A stretch of DNA of 64,000 nt, from contig JBBDRD010000027.1 in NCBI GenBank assembly GCA_040905665.1, positions 248,001 through 312,000 of the forward strand. The letters run 5' to 3'. Below the pieces are notes generated by a model. The model ran no database searches. It saw nothing but the letters and a program-made list of their open reading frames with translations, and was not told the DNA's origin. Shown here in pieces: positions 31,418 to 39,684 of the stretch. How positions within the stretch are numbered: the stretch's first letter is position 1; each line of letters starts with the position of its first letter. Both the position numbers and the translations under genes were made by a program. The DNA is from DASVCN01 sp040905665. Lineage in GTDB: Bacteria > Deinococcota > Deinococci > Deinococcales > Trueperaceae.

Positions 31418-32575
31418 ATGCTTAGGTGGTTCCTGATTCCGGCCCTGTTCTCTGGCGCTGCGTTGTTCTCTGGCGCTGTGTTCGCACAGGTCGACACGCT
31501 AAAGGTAGCGTTCATCTACGTTGGTCCCGTGGGTGACTACGGCTTCTCATACGCCCATGATCTGGGGCGCCAAGCGCTCGAGGAAGCGGTACCCGAGGTC
31601 GAGACGGTCTACGTCGAGTCGGTGCCCGAAGCCGAGGTCGAGCCGTTCATCGATCAACTCGTTGCCGATGGAGCCGACGTGGTGATAGCTACCTCGTTCG
31701 GCTACGGCGACGGGGTCCTGGCGGCAGCCGAGCGTTATCCCGACGTCATATTCGCGCATGCCACCGGCGTCCAGCGCGCCCCCAACGTCATGACCTTCAT
31801 GGCCGACTTCTATCAGGTCTATTACCTAAACGGCCTTATCGCCGGCGCACTCAGTGACTCGGGGCAGATAGGCTACATCGCCGCTTTCCCCATCCCCGAG
31901 GTGAAGCGGCACATAAACGGTTTCGCGATCGGCGCCAAGGAAGTAAATCCCGAGGCTCAGGTAGTCGTGCGCTGGCTCTACTCCTGGTTCGACCCTGCCG
32001 GCGCTCAGGAAGCGACCGAGGCGCTGTTGGCCGGGGGCGCCGACGTATTCGCTTTTACCGAAGACACTCCCACGGTGATTCAGACCGCTGCATCGCACGG
32101 ATATCCGTCCTTCTCTCACTACGCCTCGATGCTGGAATTCTCGCCCGAGACGGTGGCGTCGGGCCAACTGGTGCACTGGGAGACGATCCTCATCGACTTC
32201 ATCGAGGGTGTGTTGGCGGGCGAGTACACGAACGAAAACCTCGAGGATCTCGACTACTTCTGGCTGTTGGCCGAGGACGCCGTTGAACTTGGCGCCCAAC
32301 CCGGTATGCCGATAAACCCCGTCTACGAGGAGGAGCTGAGAGCGGTGATGATCGATCGCCCCGAGTTCGGCGAGATCTCGGCCTGGGACCTGGTATTCGA
32401 ACGCCTAGAGCAGATGTCGAGCAGCCCGGTCGAGTTCGATCCCTTCCAGGGTCCCACTGTGGACCGCAACGGCAACATCATCTACGAGGAAGGCGAGATG
32501 CCTACCCTGGGGGAGTTGCTGTCGATGCAGTGGGCCGCCGACAATGTCGTGGGTCCGTGGGAAGGAGAGCCCTGA
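31418..32575 (+). CDS. BMP-family ABC substrate-binding protein (nucleoside-type)
   Basis: 385 aa; GGAGG before ATG 31418. Sec signal peptide (LFSGAVFAQ, carrying an 18-bp coding repeat) rather than a lipobox. BMP/PnrA-like core: VAFIYVGPVGDYGFSYAHDLGRQA (the YVGPVGDxG ligand loop), ATSFGYGDGVLAAAERYPDVIFAHATG, NGLIAGALSDSGQIGYIAAFPIPEV. BMP proteins bind purine nucleosides or related ligands; guanine deaminase is encoded 1.3 kb downstream. Convergent with the SDR gene, 11 bp between. Confidence 0.9.
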   Translation: MLRWFLIPALFSGAALFSGAVFAQVDTLKVAFIYVGPVGDYGFSYAHDLGRQALEEAVPEVETVYVESVPEAEVEPFIDQLVADGADVVIATSFGYGDGVLAAAERYPDVIFAHATGVQRAPNVMTFMADFYQVYYLNGLIAGALSDSGQIGYIAAFPIPEVKRHINGFAIGAKEVNPEAQVVVRWLYSWFDPAGAQEATEALLAGGADVFAFTEDTPTVIQTAASHGYPSFSHYASMLEFSPETVASGQLVHWETILIDFIEGVLAGEYTNENLEDLDYFWLLAEDAVELGAQPGMPINPVYEEELRAVMIDRPEFGEISAWDLVFERLEQMSSSPVEFDPFQGPTVDRNGNIIYEEGEMPTLGELLSMQWAADNVVGPWEGEP

Positions 32576-32586
32576 GCGAGAGGGAG

Positions 32587-33726
32587 TTAGTCCACTCCAC
32601 GGAGTTCGTGACTAGCGGAATCCCCACGGCTCTCGGCATAAGGATTTCTGTACTCGAACTGCCTGTGCTGGTCGGCTAGCCGCCACTCGCCGCCTCTAGG
32701 TCGGGGCGATCGGTCGCCCCTGTCCGAAAGGAGTCGAGCGGCCATCAACCCGGCCCCAAGGGCCAGGACGAGAGTCGCCGGCCGGCTCCAACGGCTGAGG
32801 ATCCAGGCGGTGTAGAGACTCCATGAGCGTCCGTGTGTCTCGGGCCCACCATCGACGCTATGACCGCTGTCGATCGGCCGGCGCAGGTTGTCTGGCGCAG
32901 CCACCGTCTTGGCGATTCGGGTTCGCTGGGCGCGGAACCCCGTCAGAGCGAGATAGCGGTCCACCAGGCCGGGCACTAGTCCCTCGAAAGTGGCGAGCAT
33001 CCTGCCGCCACCGCCAACTACCAGGCGCCTGGTGGGGCGGCGGGCGGCGTGCATGATCGAGCGGGCCACCAAGCGTGCGTCGTAGACCGGCGGCACCCCC
33101 TTGGGACGAACGCCGATCTTTGTGCGGGCGTGATCGAACAGTGGTGTGTCGATCGAGGAGGGCAAGATCTCGGTGACCGATATTCGCGCCCGGTCGTGCT
33201 TGAGCTCGACCCGCAGCGCCTCGATCATGCCGTCCACGCCATGTTTAGCGGCGGCGTAGGCGCTCTGGTAAGGAAGCGCTCGCACCGCTTCTACCGATGA
33301 AACGCTGATGAAGGCGCCTCGGCCGTTGCGGCGAAGGTGCGGCAGTGCCGCCATCGCCCCATAGGCCTGACCGAGCAGATTAGTGCGCACCACCTGCTCG
33401 AATTCGTGTGGCCGGGTTTCCTCGAGTCTCGCGTAAAGGGAAACTGCTGCCAGGTGAACCCAAGTGTCGAGCCGGCCGTATCGATGGACCGCTTTATCGG
33501 CCACCGCTCGAACCTGATCGGGATCGGTTACATCGGCCGGGACGGCGAACGCCTCACCGCCAAAGCCCTTGATGGCGTCCACCAACGAGTCGAGCCCCTC
33601 CTGCCCTCGCGCCGAGACAATTACCCTGGCGCCCTGTGACGCAAATGCGATAGCCGTCTCACGGCCGATGCCGCTCGACGCCCCCATCACAACGACAACT
33701 TGATCCTCTATCGGCCGTAGCCTCAT
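32587..33726 (-). CDS. SDR-family oxidoreductase with C-terminal membrane segment
   Basis: 379 aa from ATG 33726 (a second in-frame ATG at 33732 is possible). Classical SDR: GASSGIGR, NAD-binding N-terminus, active-site Ser (SVSSVEA) and YAAAK with Tyr and Lys intact. Beyond residue 250 there is an extension with a hydrophobic stretch (RPATLVLALGAGLMAARLL) and a charged tail, so it may be membrane attached. The substrate is unknown. Divergent from guanine deaminase. Confidence 0.88.
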   Translation of the reverse strand: MRLRPIEDQVVVVMGASSGIGRETAIAFASQGARVIVSARGQEGLDSLVDAIKGFGGEAFAVPADVTDPDQVRAVADKAVHRYGRLDTWVHLAAVSLYARLEETRPHEFEQVVRTNLLGQAYGAMAALPHLRRNGRGAFISVSSVEAVRALPYQSAYAAAKHGVDGMIEALRVELKHDRARISVTEILPSSIDTPLFDHARTKIGVRPKGVPPVYDARLVARSIMHAARRPTRRLVVGGGGRMLATFEGLVPGLVDRYLALTGFRAQRTRIAKTVAAPDNLRRPIDSGHSVDGGPETHGRSWSLYTAWILSRWSRPATLVLALGAGLMAARLLSDRGDRSPRPRGGEWRLADQHRQFEYRNPYAESRGDSASHELRGVD

Positions 33727-33880
33727 GCCCATCCCCCTTCGCGCGTTCAGGCCAAGTCTTCCGCGGCTCGAGCACCTTTGTTGCGGCTGCCGGCCCTGGC
33801 GCTTACGGTGGCATGCTACGGGCCCTGGCCGCGCAAGTCGAGAGGGGTACCCACAGTCCGGAGGTCGGTTGCTGCCGCGG

Positions 33881-33886
33881 TATCCT
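33881..33886 (+). promoter_or_regulatory. TANNNT box for leaderless guaD transcript
   Basis: TATCCT, then 6 nt, then ATG 33893; no SD. Confidence 0.5.
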
Positions 33887-33892
33887 TTGCCA

Positions 33893-35179
33893 ATGCCTAC
33901 AGAACTCTTTCGCGCCCAGGTGTTCCATACACCGGCCAACCCTTTCGAAAGTCAGGGAGCGCTAGAGGCACTGAGTGATGGAGCGGTTGCGGTCGCCGGC
34001 GGCAGGGTGGAGGCGGTGGGCGACTACTCTCAACTGCACCGCAGCTATCCCGCCGCCCAGGTGAGCGATCATCGGGACTCCCTGCTGCTGCCCGGGTTCG
34101 TCGACACGCACGTACACTATCCGCAGCTTCCGGTGATGGGGGCGATGGGTTTGCGGCTGCTCGAGTGGCTCGAGCAGCGAACACTACCCGAGGAGGCCCG
34201 ACTGGCGGACGGCGACTATGCCAGGGCCAGGGCGGGCGCGTTTCTCGCCGCCCTGGCCAGGAACGGCACCACCAGCGCGCTGGTCTTTGGCGCTCACTTT
34301 GCCTCGGCGATGGATATCTTCTTCGAGGAGGCCGACCGCTCCCGCCTGCGCATCGCCAGTGGACTGGTGGTGAGCGACCGCGAGCTACGGGGCGATCTGC
34401 ACATCGACCCAGAGACCGCCTACCGGGAGAGTCGCAGGTTGGCCGGCCGCTGGCACGGCCACGACCGGTTGCGTTACGCCGTCACGCCGCGATTCTCGCT
34501 CTCCTGCAGCGAGCCGCTACTCGAAGCGTGCGGCGCGCTGGCTGCCGAGATGGATGGTCTACTGATCACTTCGCATCTCAATGAGACACCTGCCGAGATA
34601 GCGGTCGTCTCCGACCTGTTCCCCTGGGCGGGCGATTATCTGGAAACCTATGAGCGCTACGGCCTGGTGGGCGCGCGTTCGTTATACGCTCACGATGTCC
34701 ATCCCACCGAAAGCGAGCTCGACAGGTTGGCGGCGGCCAAGGCGACCGTGTGCCACTGCGCGTCGAGCAACACTTTCATCGGTAGTGGCCTATTCCCGAT
34801 GCGTCGCCACCTCGACAGCGGGGTCAGGTTCGCCTTGGGCACCGACGTTGGCGCGGGGACAGGACCGAACCTCCTGAAGGAGGGGCTGGCGGCATACCAG
34901 GCACAGATGCTGCACGAGCACGGCTTTCCGCTAGACGCCGGACATCTGCTTTACCTTGCCACCGCTGCAGGCGCTCGTGCCCTGGACCTCGCGGAAGTTG
35001 GCTGGTTCGCGCCCGGCATGTCGTTCGACGCGGTCGTGCTTCGCGCGCCGGAGGAGAGTACTTTGGCCGAAGTGTGGCGTCATAGTCCTTCGGCCCAAGC
35101 GACTCTCTCGGCGGCGTTTACGCTGGCCGGGGAAGAGAGCGTGGCCGAGGTCTACGTCGCGGGAGAGCGCTTGGTGTGA
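33893..35179 (+). CDS. guaD: Guanine deaminase
   Basis: 428 aa. Amidohydrolase-superfamily zinc enzyme converting guanine to xanthine. Metal and substrate motifs: LPGFVDTHVHYPQ near residue 70, ITSHLNETPAEI, YAHDVHPT and ALGTDVGAGTGPNLL. ATG 33893 is preferred over an upstream in-frame start because of the leaderless TATCCT box. Its neighbours (nucleoside ABC importer and SAM-hydrolase-like gene) suggest purine salvage or use of purines as nitrogen source. Confidence 0.93.
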   Translation: MPTELFRAQVFHTPANPFESQGALEALSDGAVAVAGGRVEAVGDYSQLHRSYPAAQVSDHRDSLLLPGFVDTHVHYPQLPVMGAMGLRLLEWLEQRTLPEEARLADGDYARARAGAFLAALARNGTTSALVFGAHFASAMDIFFEEADRSRLRIASGLVVSDRELRGDLHIDPETAYRESRRLAGRWHGHDRLRYAVTPRFSLSCSEPLLEACGALAAEMDGLLITSHLNETPAEIAVVSDLFPWAGDYLETYERYGLVGARSLYAHDVHPTESELDRLAAAKATVCHCASSNTFIGSGLFPMRRHLDSGVRFALGTDVGAGTGPNLLKEGLAAYQAQMLHEHGFPLDAGHLLYLATAAGARALDLAEVGWFAPGMSFDAVVLRAPEESTLAEVWRHSPSAQATLSAAFTLAGEESVAEVYVAGERLV

Positions 35180-35245
35180 CCAGCACAGCCCGCAACGGCT
35201 GGGCGGCGCCAGGCACACAGGCGGCCCTTTCGGCGATAGAGGCGA

Positions 35246-35251
35246 TAGACT
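35246..35251 (+). promoter_or_regulatory. TANNNT box for leaderless SAM-hydrolase-like transcript
   Basis: TAGACT, 7 nt, ATG 35259; no SD. Confidence 0.5.
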
Positions 35252-35258
35252 TGCACTC

Positions 35259-36050
35259 ATGCTCCTTCACGTCGTCGCCGATTATGGCCAGGGGGACCTG
35301 GCGTTTGCCGAGGTCGCTCAGCGCCTCATGCTCCACCTGCCCCAGGCCCAACTCGTCTACACCGCGGTGCCGCCGTTCGCCACCCTGGCTGCAGGTTTCT
35401 GCGTAGCTCAACTTGCGCTGAATTCCACGGCCGAAGGCATGGCGGTGTTCCAAAACGTAGCTCCGCGCCGAGACGACCGCAGCGCTCGCCGTGACAACGA
35501 TGGTGAACGGCTTGTCTATGCCCGACTGCAAAACGGCACGATGGTGGCAGGCCCTAACGCCGGCTTTGCTTTCTCGTTCCTGAGGACGGCTGCCGACGAG
35601 TTGCGCTTCGTACACGTGGCCTCGGGCGGTTCGCAGTTTCGCTCCCGAGATCTGTTCGCCGGCGCCTTTGCTCGTTTGGTGGCCGGCGACGAACAACTCC
35701 TGGGGGCGAGCGTCCCCGAGCAGGCAGTTCCACCCCACCCCGAGGCCTGCATCGCCTACGTCGACAGCTACGGCAACATCAAGACGACCTTCCGCGAGGA
35801 CGATCATCAGCCCGGCACGCAACTGTGCGTCAATATTGCCGGCGTCGAGCGGCGAGCCGTTGTTGCCGGGGGCGGCTTCGCCGTGCCCGATGGCGAACTT
35901 GCCTTTGCTCCGGGCTCGAGCGGCTGGCGGCTGCCAGACGGCAACCAAGTCCGCTTTCGTGAACTGTTTCTGCGCGGCGGGAACGCCTGGGAGGCGTTCG
36001 GTCGACCGGCGGTGGAGAGCAACATTCTCCTGACCGCGGCTTCCCACTAG
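35259..36050 (+). CDS. SAM hydrolase / DUF62 (chlorinase-fluorinase fold) family protein, divergent
   Basis: 263 aa. Family organisation: N-terminal LHVVADYGQGDLAFAEVAQ (for the usual TDFG..D segment), NVAPRRDDRSARRDNDG and VAGPNAGFAF in place of the VDPGVG and PDNG motifs, then the C-terminal domain with YVDSYGNIKTT. DUF62 enzymes split S-adenosylmethionine with hydroxide into adenosine and methionine. The N-terminal motifs are altered, so activity is not certain. Follows guaD on the same strand with its own apparent leaderless promoter. Confidence 0.65.
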   Translation: MLLHVVADYGQGDLAFAEVAQRLMLHLPQAQLVYTAVPPFATLAAGFCVAQLALNSTAEGMAVFQNVAPRRDDRSARRDNDGERLVYARLQNGTMVAGPNAGFAFSFLRTAADELRFVHVASGGSQFRSRDLFAGAFARLVAGDEQLLGASVPEQAVPPHPEACIAYVDSYGNIKTTFREDDHQPGTQLCVNIAGVERRAVVAGGGFAVPDGELAFAPGSSGWRLPDGNQVRFRELFLRGGNAWEAFGRPAVESNILLTAASH

Positions 36051-36240
36051 AAGAGTCGACGAGAACCTAAAGGCGGCGGTCCGAGGGCTACACGCTAAGG
36101 GCGCGTGAGGAAGGCCGAAAAGTCGAGCCGCTAGGTGAAGTGCCGTTAACCCCAGCCTCAGCCAAAAATGAAGAGCCGGCCGTAGGCTGATCACGTGGCG
36201 GCTTTAGGCCCTCCCCACCCCGGATGCCGCCATACATCAG

Positions 36241-36277
36241 GTCTCGCCGGCCTCCCCTCATGCCGGCGAGACTCTTT
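36241..36277 (+). terminator. Intrinsic terminator after the SAM-hydrolase-like gene
   Basis: Perfect 11-bp stem GTCTCGCCGGC / GCCGGCGAGAC with a 10-nt loop, followed by TCTTT. Confidence 0.75.
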
Positions 36278-36342
36278 GGGCAGCGCTGGCGGCAGCAGGG
36301 GGCCTCGCTGTTAGTGTCGACGAGACAGGTGCCGGCAGCTCC

Positions 36343-36645
36343 TCAGAACGCCTGCTTGAAGGGATAGATCTCGAACCGTTCCCACACCCGGTCGCGGCTA
36401 TAGACGTCGCACTCGAGCAGCTCCCGAACCTCGGCCTCGCTTGCCGCTTCGACCAGTAGGGCCGATCCTGTGGCCGCTCCCGCTTCGTCGAGAATCGCAC
36501 CGGCGAGCTTCACTCGGCCTTCCTGCACGACGTTTGTGAGGGCCTTGATGTGAACGGGTCGCGCCTGCCGGCGGCGGTACCCGGCTTGCGCGTCGTTGGC
36601 ATCCTTGGCGATGACTAGGTAGAGCAACTGGTACCTCCGGGCCAT
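36343..36645 (-). CDS. YciI-family protein
   Basis: 100 aa. Small ferredoxin-like-fold protein of the YciI/YCII group: an N-terminal strand YQLLYLVIAKD, a mid segment RPVHIKALTNVVQEGRVKLAGAI, and the typical ending EVRELLECDVYSRDRVWERFEIYPFK. The His in RPVH and the Asp in the CDVYSRD segment correspond to the conserved family pair. Function uncertain. Divergent from dnaK. Confidence 0.8.
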   Translation of the reverse strand: MARRYQLLYLVIAKDANDAQAGYRRRQARPVHIKALTNVVQEGRVKLAGAILDEAGAATGSALLVEAASEAEVRELLECDVYSRDRVWERFEIYPFKQAF

Positions 36646-36792
36646 TAGAAGCCGTAATCGTATCGGTGGACGTGACGCACGGGGGGCGACGTCGACGCCG
36701 AGAAACGATACCGCGAGATTATCTCACGCGTTCAGGACGCCGATAGCCGTAGCCGCCCCGAGTAAACCCCCGATATAGCCGCCACGGGTAAA

Positions 36793-36813
36793 CTTGATAT
36801 GATGGCACTCATA
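36793..36813. promoter_or_regulatory. HAIR-like (HspR) operator before dnaK
   Basis: CTTGATA-N7-ACTCATA; the HspR consensus is CTTGAGT-N7-ACTCAAG, so 5 of 7 bases match in each half with the exact N7 spacing. It ends 4 bp before the -35 box of dnaK. Confidence 0.5.
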
Positions 36814-36817
36814 TTGG

Positions 36818-36847
36818 TTGACACTCATTGCCCACCGCTGCTATACT
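36818..36847 (+). promoter_or_regulatory. dnaK operon promoter
   Basis: TTGACA (36818-36823), 18-bp spacer, TATACT (36842-36847): near-consensus housekeeping promoter. Confidence 0.8.
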
Positions 36848-36974
36848 CCGTGTCAGTGAGAGTCCTGCGCGGGCTTCTGTCATGTTTGTTGCCGTGAATG
36901 CGTGACGCAAGCATCGGCTCGCCAGCTAACTCCCGAGTGCAATTTCCCAGTACCTAACCCAAAGGAGAGATCAA

Positions 36975-38858
36975 ATGGCAAAGGCAGTTGGTATCGACCT
37001 AGGAACCACCAACAGCGTGATCGCGGTGATGGAGGGCGGCGAGCCCACCGTTCTCGTCAACGGCGAAGGAAATCGAACGACACCGTCGGTAGTCGCGTTC
37101 AAGGAGGAGCAGCGCCTCGTGGGCCAGGTGGCCAAGCGTCAAGCTGTGCTCAACGCCCAAGGGACGCTTTTCGAAGTAAAGCGCTTTATGGGTCGAACTT
37201 GGGACGAGGTCAAGGACGAAGCCGAGCGCTCGCCCTACGAAGTAGCGCGTGGTGATGACGGCGGAGTGCGCTTCGTCGTGGGCGACAAGAAGTACACGCC
37301 CGAAGAGGTTTCCGCAATGGTGCTTCGCAAGATGGTCGATGACGCCAGCGCCACTCTGGGCGAGAAGATCACCAAAGCCGTTATCACGGTGCCGGCTTAC
37401 TTCAACAACTCTCAGCGCGAGGCCACTCAGAACGCCGGACGTATCGCGGGACTCGACGTGTTGCGAATCGTGAACGAGCCGACCGCTGCGGCGCTCGCCT
37501 ACGGACTCGAGAAGAAGGGCAACGAGACGGTCCTGGTTTTCGACTTGGGCGGTGGGACCTTCGACGTCTCGGTGCTGGAGGTTGGCGACGGGGTGTTCGA
37601 AGTGCGCTCGACCTCCGGTGACACTCACCTGGGCGGTTCCGACTTCGACTACGCCATCGTCAACTGGCTTGCCGACGAATTCAAGAAGGAGTACAACGTC
37701 GACCTGCGTAAGGACAAGCAGGCGCTACAGCGACTCATCGAGGCCTCGGAAAAGGCCAAGGTCGAGTTGTCGGGAATTCCCGAGACCACTATCAGCCTGC
37801 CCTTCATCGCCATGGATCCGGCTTCGAACGCACCCCTCTACCTGGAGAAAAAGCTCACCCGGGCGAAATTCGAAGAGCTTATCGACCCGATGATCAAGCG
37901 CCTCCGCGGGCCGGTGGAGCGGGCGCTCAAGGATGCCAAGCTCAGCCGCAACGAGATCGACGAGGTAATTCTGGTGGGCGGTTCGACCCGCGTGCCGGCG
38001 GTCAAGCGCTTGGTGAAGGAGATGCTGGGCAAGGACCCCAACCAGTCGGTGAACCCCGACGAAGTGGTCGCCTTGGGAGCGGCAATTCAGGCAGGAGTCC
38101 TTACCGGTGATGTCGAAGACATCGTGCTGCTGGACGTGACTCCACTGTCGCTGGGCGTGGAGACCAAGGGCGGGGTGTTCACCAAGCTGATCGACCGCAA
38201 CACCACGGTTCCGGTACGCAAGACGGAAACCTTCACGACTGCCGACACCAACCAGACAGGGGTGGAAGTACACGTGTTGCAAGGGGAACGGGCGATGTCA
38301 TCCGACAACAAGTCGCTCGGCCGCTTCAAGCTCGACGGAATTCCCCCGATGCCCTCCGGCATGCCGCAGATCGAGATCACCTACGACATCGACGCCAACG
38401 GCATTCTGCACGTGACCGCGAAGGAAAAGTCGACCGGCAAGGAAGCCTCGATCACTATCCAGAACACCACTACGCTATCGGAAGATGAAGTAACGCGGAT
38501 GGTGGACGACGCCAAGTCACACTCCGAAGAGGACCGTGTCGCACGCGAGGCGGCCGAATCCCGCAACGGGCTCGATTCGATTCGCGGCCAGGCTCAACGA
38601 ACGATCGATGAAACCGAAGGCGCCGGCGAGGAACAGAAGGAGCCATTGCAAGGGGCGATACGCGAGGCCGACGACGCGCTGGCGGGACCCAACGACAAAG
38701 AGAAGTTCGAGCGTCTCACCCAGGAGATTGCGGAGAAGCTGCAGGCCTTCCAACAGGCAACCGCCGCCGCTGCCCAGCCGCCGGAGGGTGAAACCGGCGA
38801 GGGCCAACCGAGCGAAGATGAGGACGTCATCGACGCCGACTTCAAACCGGCAGGATGA
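36975..38858 (+). CDS. dnaK: Chaperone DnaK (Hsp70)
   Basis: 627 aa; AAGGAG before ATG 36975. ATPase domain with GIDLGTTNSVIAV, LVFDLGGGTFDVSVLEV and VGGSTRVPAV; interdomain linker near VLLDVTPLSLGVETKGG; substrate-binding domain and helical lid; Gly/Pro/Gln-rich tail ending in DVIDADFKPAG, the usual DnaK C-terminus. First gene of dnaK-grpE-dnaJ. Regulated by a strong promoter with a HAIR-like site. Confidence 0.98.
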   Translation: MAKAVGIDLGTTNSVIAVMEGGEPTVLVNGEGNRTTPSVVAFKEEQRLVGQVAKRQAVLNAQGTLFEVKRFMGRTWDEVKDEAERSPYEVARGDDGGVRFVVGDKKYTPEEVSAMVLRKMVDDASATLGEKITKAVITVPAYFNNSQREATQNAGRIAGLDVLRIVNEPTAAALAYGLEKKGNETVLVFDLGGGTFDVSVLEVGDGVFEVRSTSGDTHLGGSDFDYAIVNWLADEFKKEYNVDLRKDKQALQRLIEASEKAKVELSGIPETTISLPFIAMDPASNAPLYLEKKLTRAKFEELIDPMIKRLRGPVERALKDAKLSRNEIDEVILVGGSTRVPAVKRLVKEMLGKDPNQSVNPDEVVALGAAIQAGVLTGDVEDIVLLDVTPLSLGVETKGGVFTKLIDRNTTVPVRKTETFTTADTNQTGVEVHVLQGERAMSSDNKSLGRFKLDGIPPMPSGMPQIEITYDIDANGILHVTAKEKSTGKEASITIQNTTTLSEDEVTRMVDDAKSHSEEDRVAREAAESRNGLDSIRGQAQRTIDETEGAGEEQKEPLQGAIREADDALAGPNDKEKFERLTQEIAEKLQAFQQATAAAAQPPEGETGEGQPSEDEDVIDADFKPAG

Positions 38859-38978
38859 GCCGGTCGGACCGGACGAGAGGCTACCGACGCGTTAGCCTGA
38901 GGACATCGGAACGGGCAAGAGTGTCGACGCAGAGGGTAGGGCCGCAAGCGCCCCCTGCCCTGCGGATGGGAAATTGAC

Positions 38979-39674
38979 ATGAGCGAGACCACCGATCACA
39001 AACAGGAGGAGCGCCGGGAAGCTCGCGAGAACCGCGAGGATGCCGAGGGTGTCCTTACCGGTGACCATGGCGAGAGTGATGACGGCGAGAGTGATGATGG
39101 CGAGAGTGATGACGGCGAGAGTGATGATGGCGTTTTTCAGACCGACGAATCGCCAGGTGCCGCCGAAAGCGGAGGCTCCGCGCAGGAGACGGAGATCCTT
39201 CGTAACGAGCTAATGCGGCTCCAAGAGGAGCTCAATGAGGCATTGGCGCGGGCAGACGAGTTGAAGGACAGATTCGTTCGTGCGCGAGCGGAGCTCGATA
39301 ACTTCCGCAAACGTGCGGCGGCCGACGCCGAGCGGGCCCGTGAATCGGGCCTAGATAGTGCGGTGTTACCGGTGCTGTCCGTCTACGACGACCTGCGTCG
39401 GGCGATCGATGCCGCCGATACCACCGATCCGGCGCAGATCGTGCCGGGAGTACAGAGTGTTCTTTCGACGCTCGAGCGCAACCTCGACGGTCTGGGGATC
39501 AAGACGGTGGGGAGCGTGGGCGATCCCTTCGATCCCGACCTGCACGAGGCGCTCACAAGCATTCCCACGACCGAAACGGCGAAGCCCGACACAATCGCCG
39601 AGGTATTCCAACTCGGCTTCCAAAAGGGTGAGCGGCTGATACGGCCCGCGCGCGTCGTGGTCTACCAGAGCTGA
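38979..39674 (+). CDS. grpE: Nucleotide-exchange factor GrpE
   Basis: 231 aa. Long acidic N-terminal tail (residues 1-70) including four tandem GESDD units, then the coiled-coil dimer helix (LRNELMRLQEELNEALARADELKDRFVRARAELDNFRKR) and the beta-domain (TVGSVGDPFDPDLHEALTSIPT; FQLGFQKGERLIRPARVVV). Drives ADP release from DnaK. The repeat in the tail is DNA-level and in frame. Confidence 0.96.
   Translation: MSETTDHKQEERREARENREDAEGVLTGDHGESDDGESDDGESDDGESDDGVFQTDESPGAAESGGSAQETEILRNELMRLQEELNEALARADELKDRFVRARAELDNFRKRAAADAERARESGLDSAVLPVLSVYDDLRRAIDAADTTDPAQIVPGVQSVLSTLERNLDGLGIKTVGSVGDPFDPDLHEALTSIPTTETAKPDTIAEVFQLGFQKGERLIRPARVVVYQS
39069..39128 (+). repeat. 15-bp in-frame tandem repeat in grpE, 4 copies
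   Basis: GGCGAGAGTGATGAC and GGCGAGAGTGATGAT alternate, four copies (39069, 39084, 39099, 39114). Each encodes Gly-Glu-Ser-Asp-Asp. In phase, so copy number changes would keep the frame. Confidence 0.95.
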
Positions 39675-39684
39675 GGAGCCGAGT

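Larger units (their letters stand above)
36646..36974. other. dnaK upstream region with HAIR-like site and strong promoter
   Basis: 329 bp between divergent yciI-like gene and dnaK. It holds a HAIR-like element (36793-36813), a sigma-70 promoter (36818-36847) and a leader of about 120 nt with an AAGGAG SD at 36961. Confidence 0.6.
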
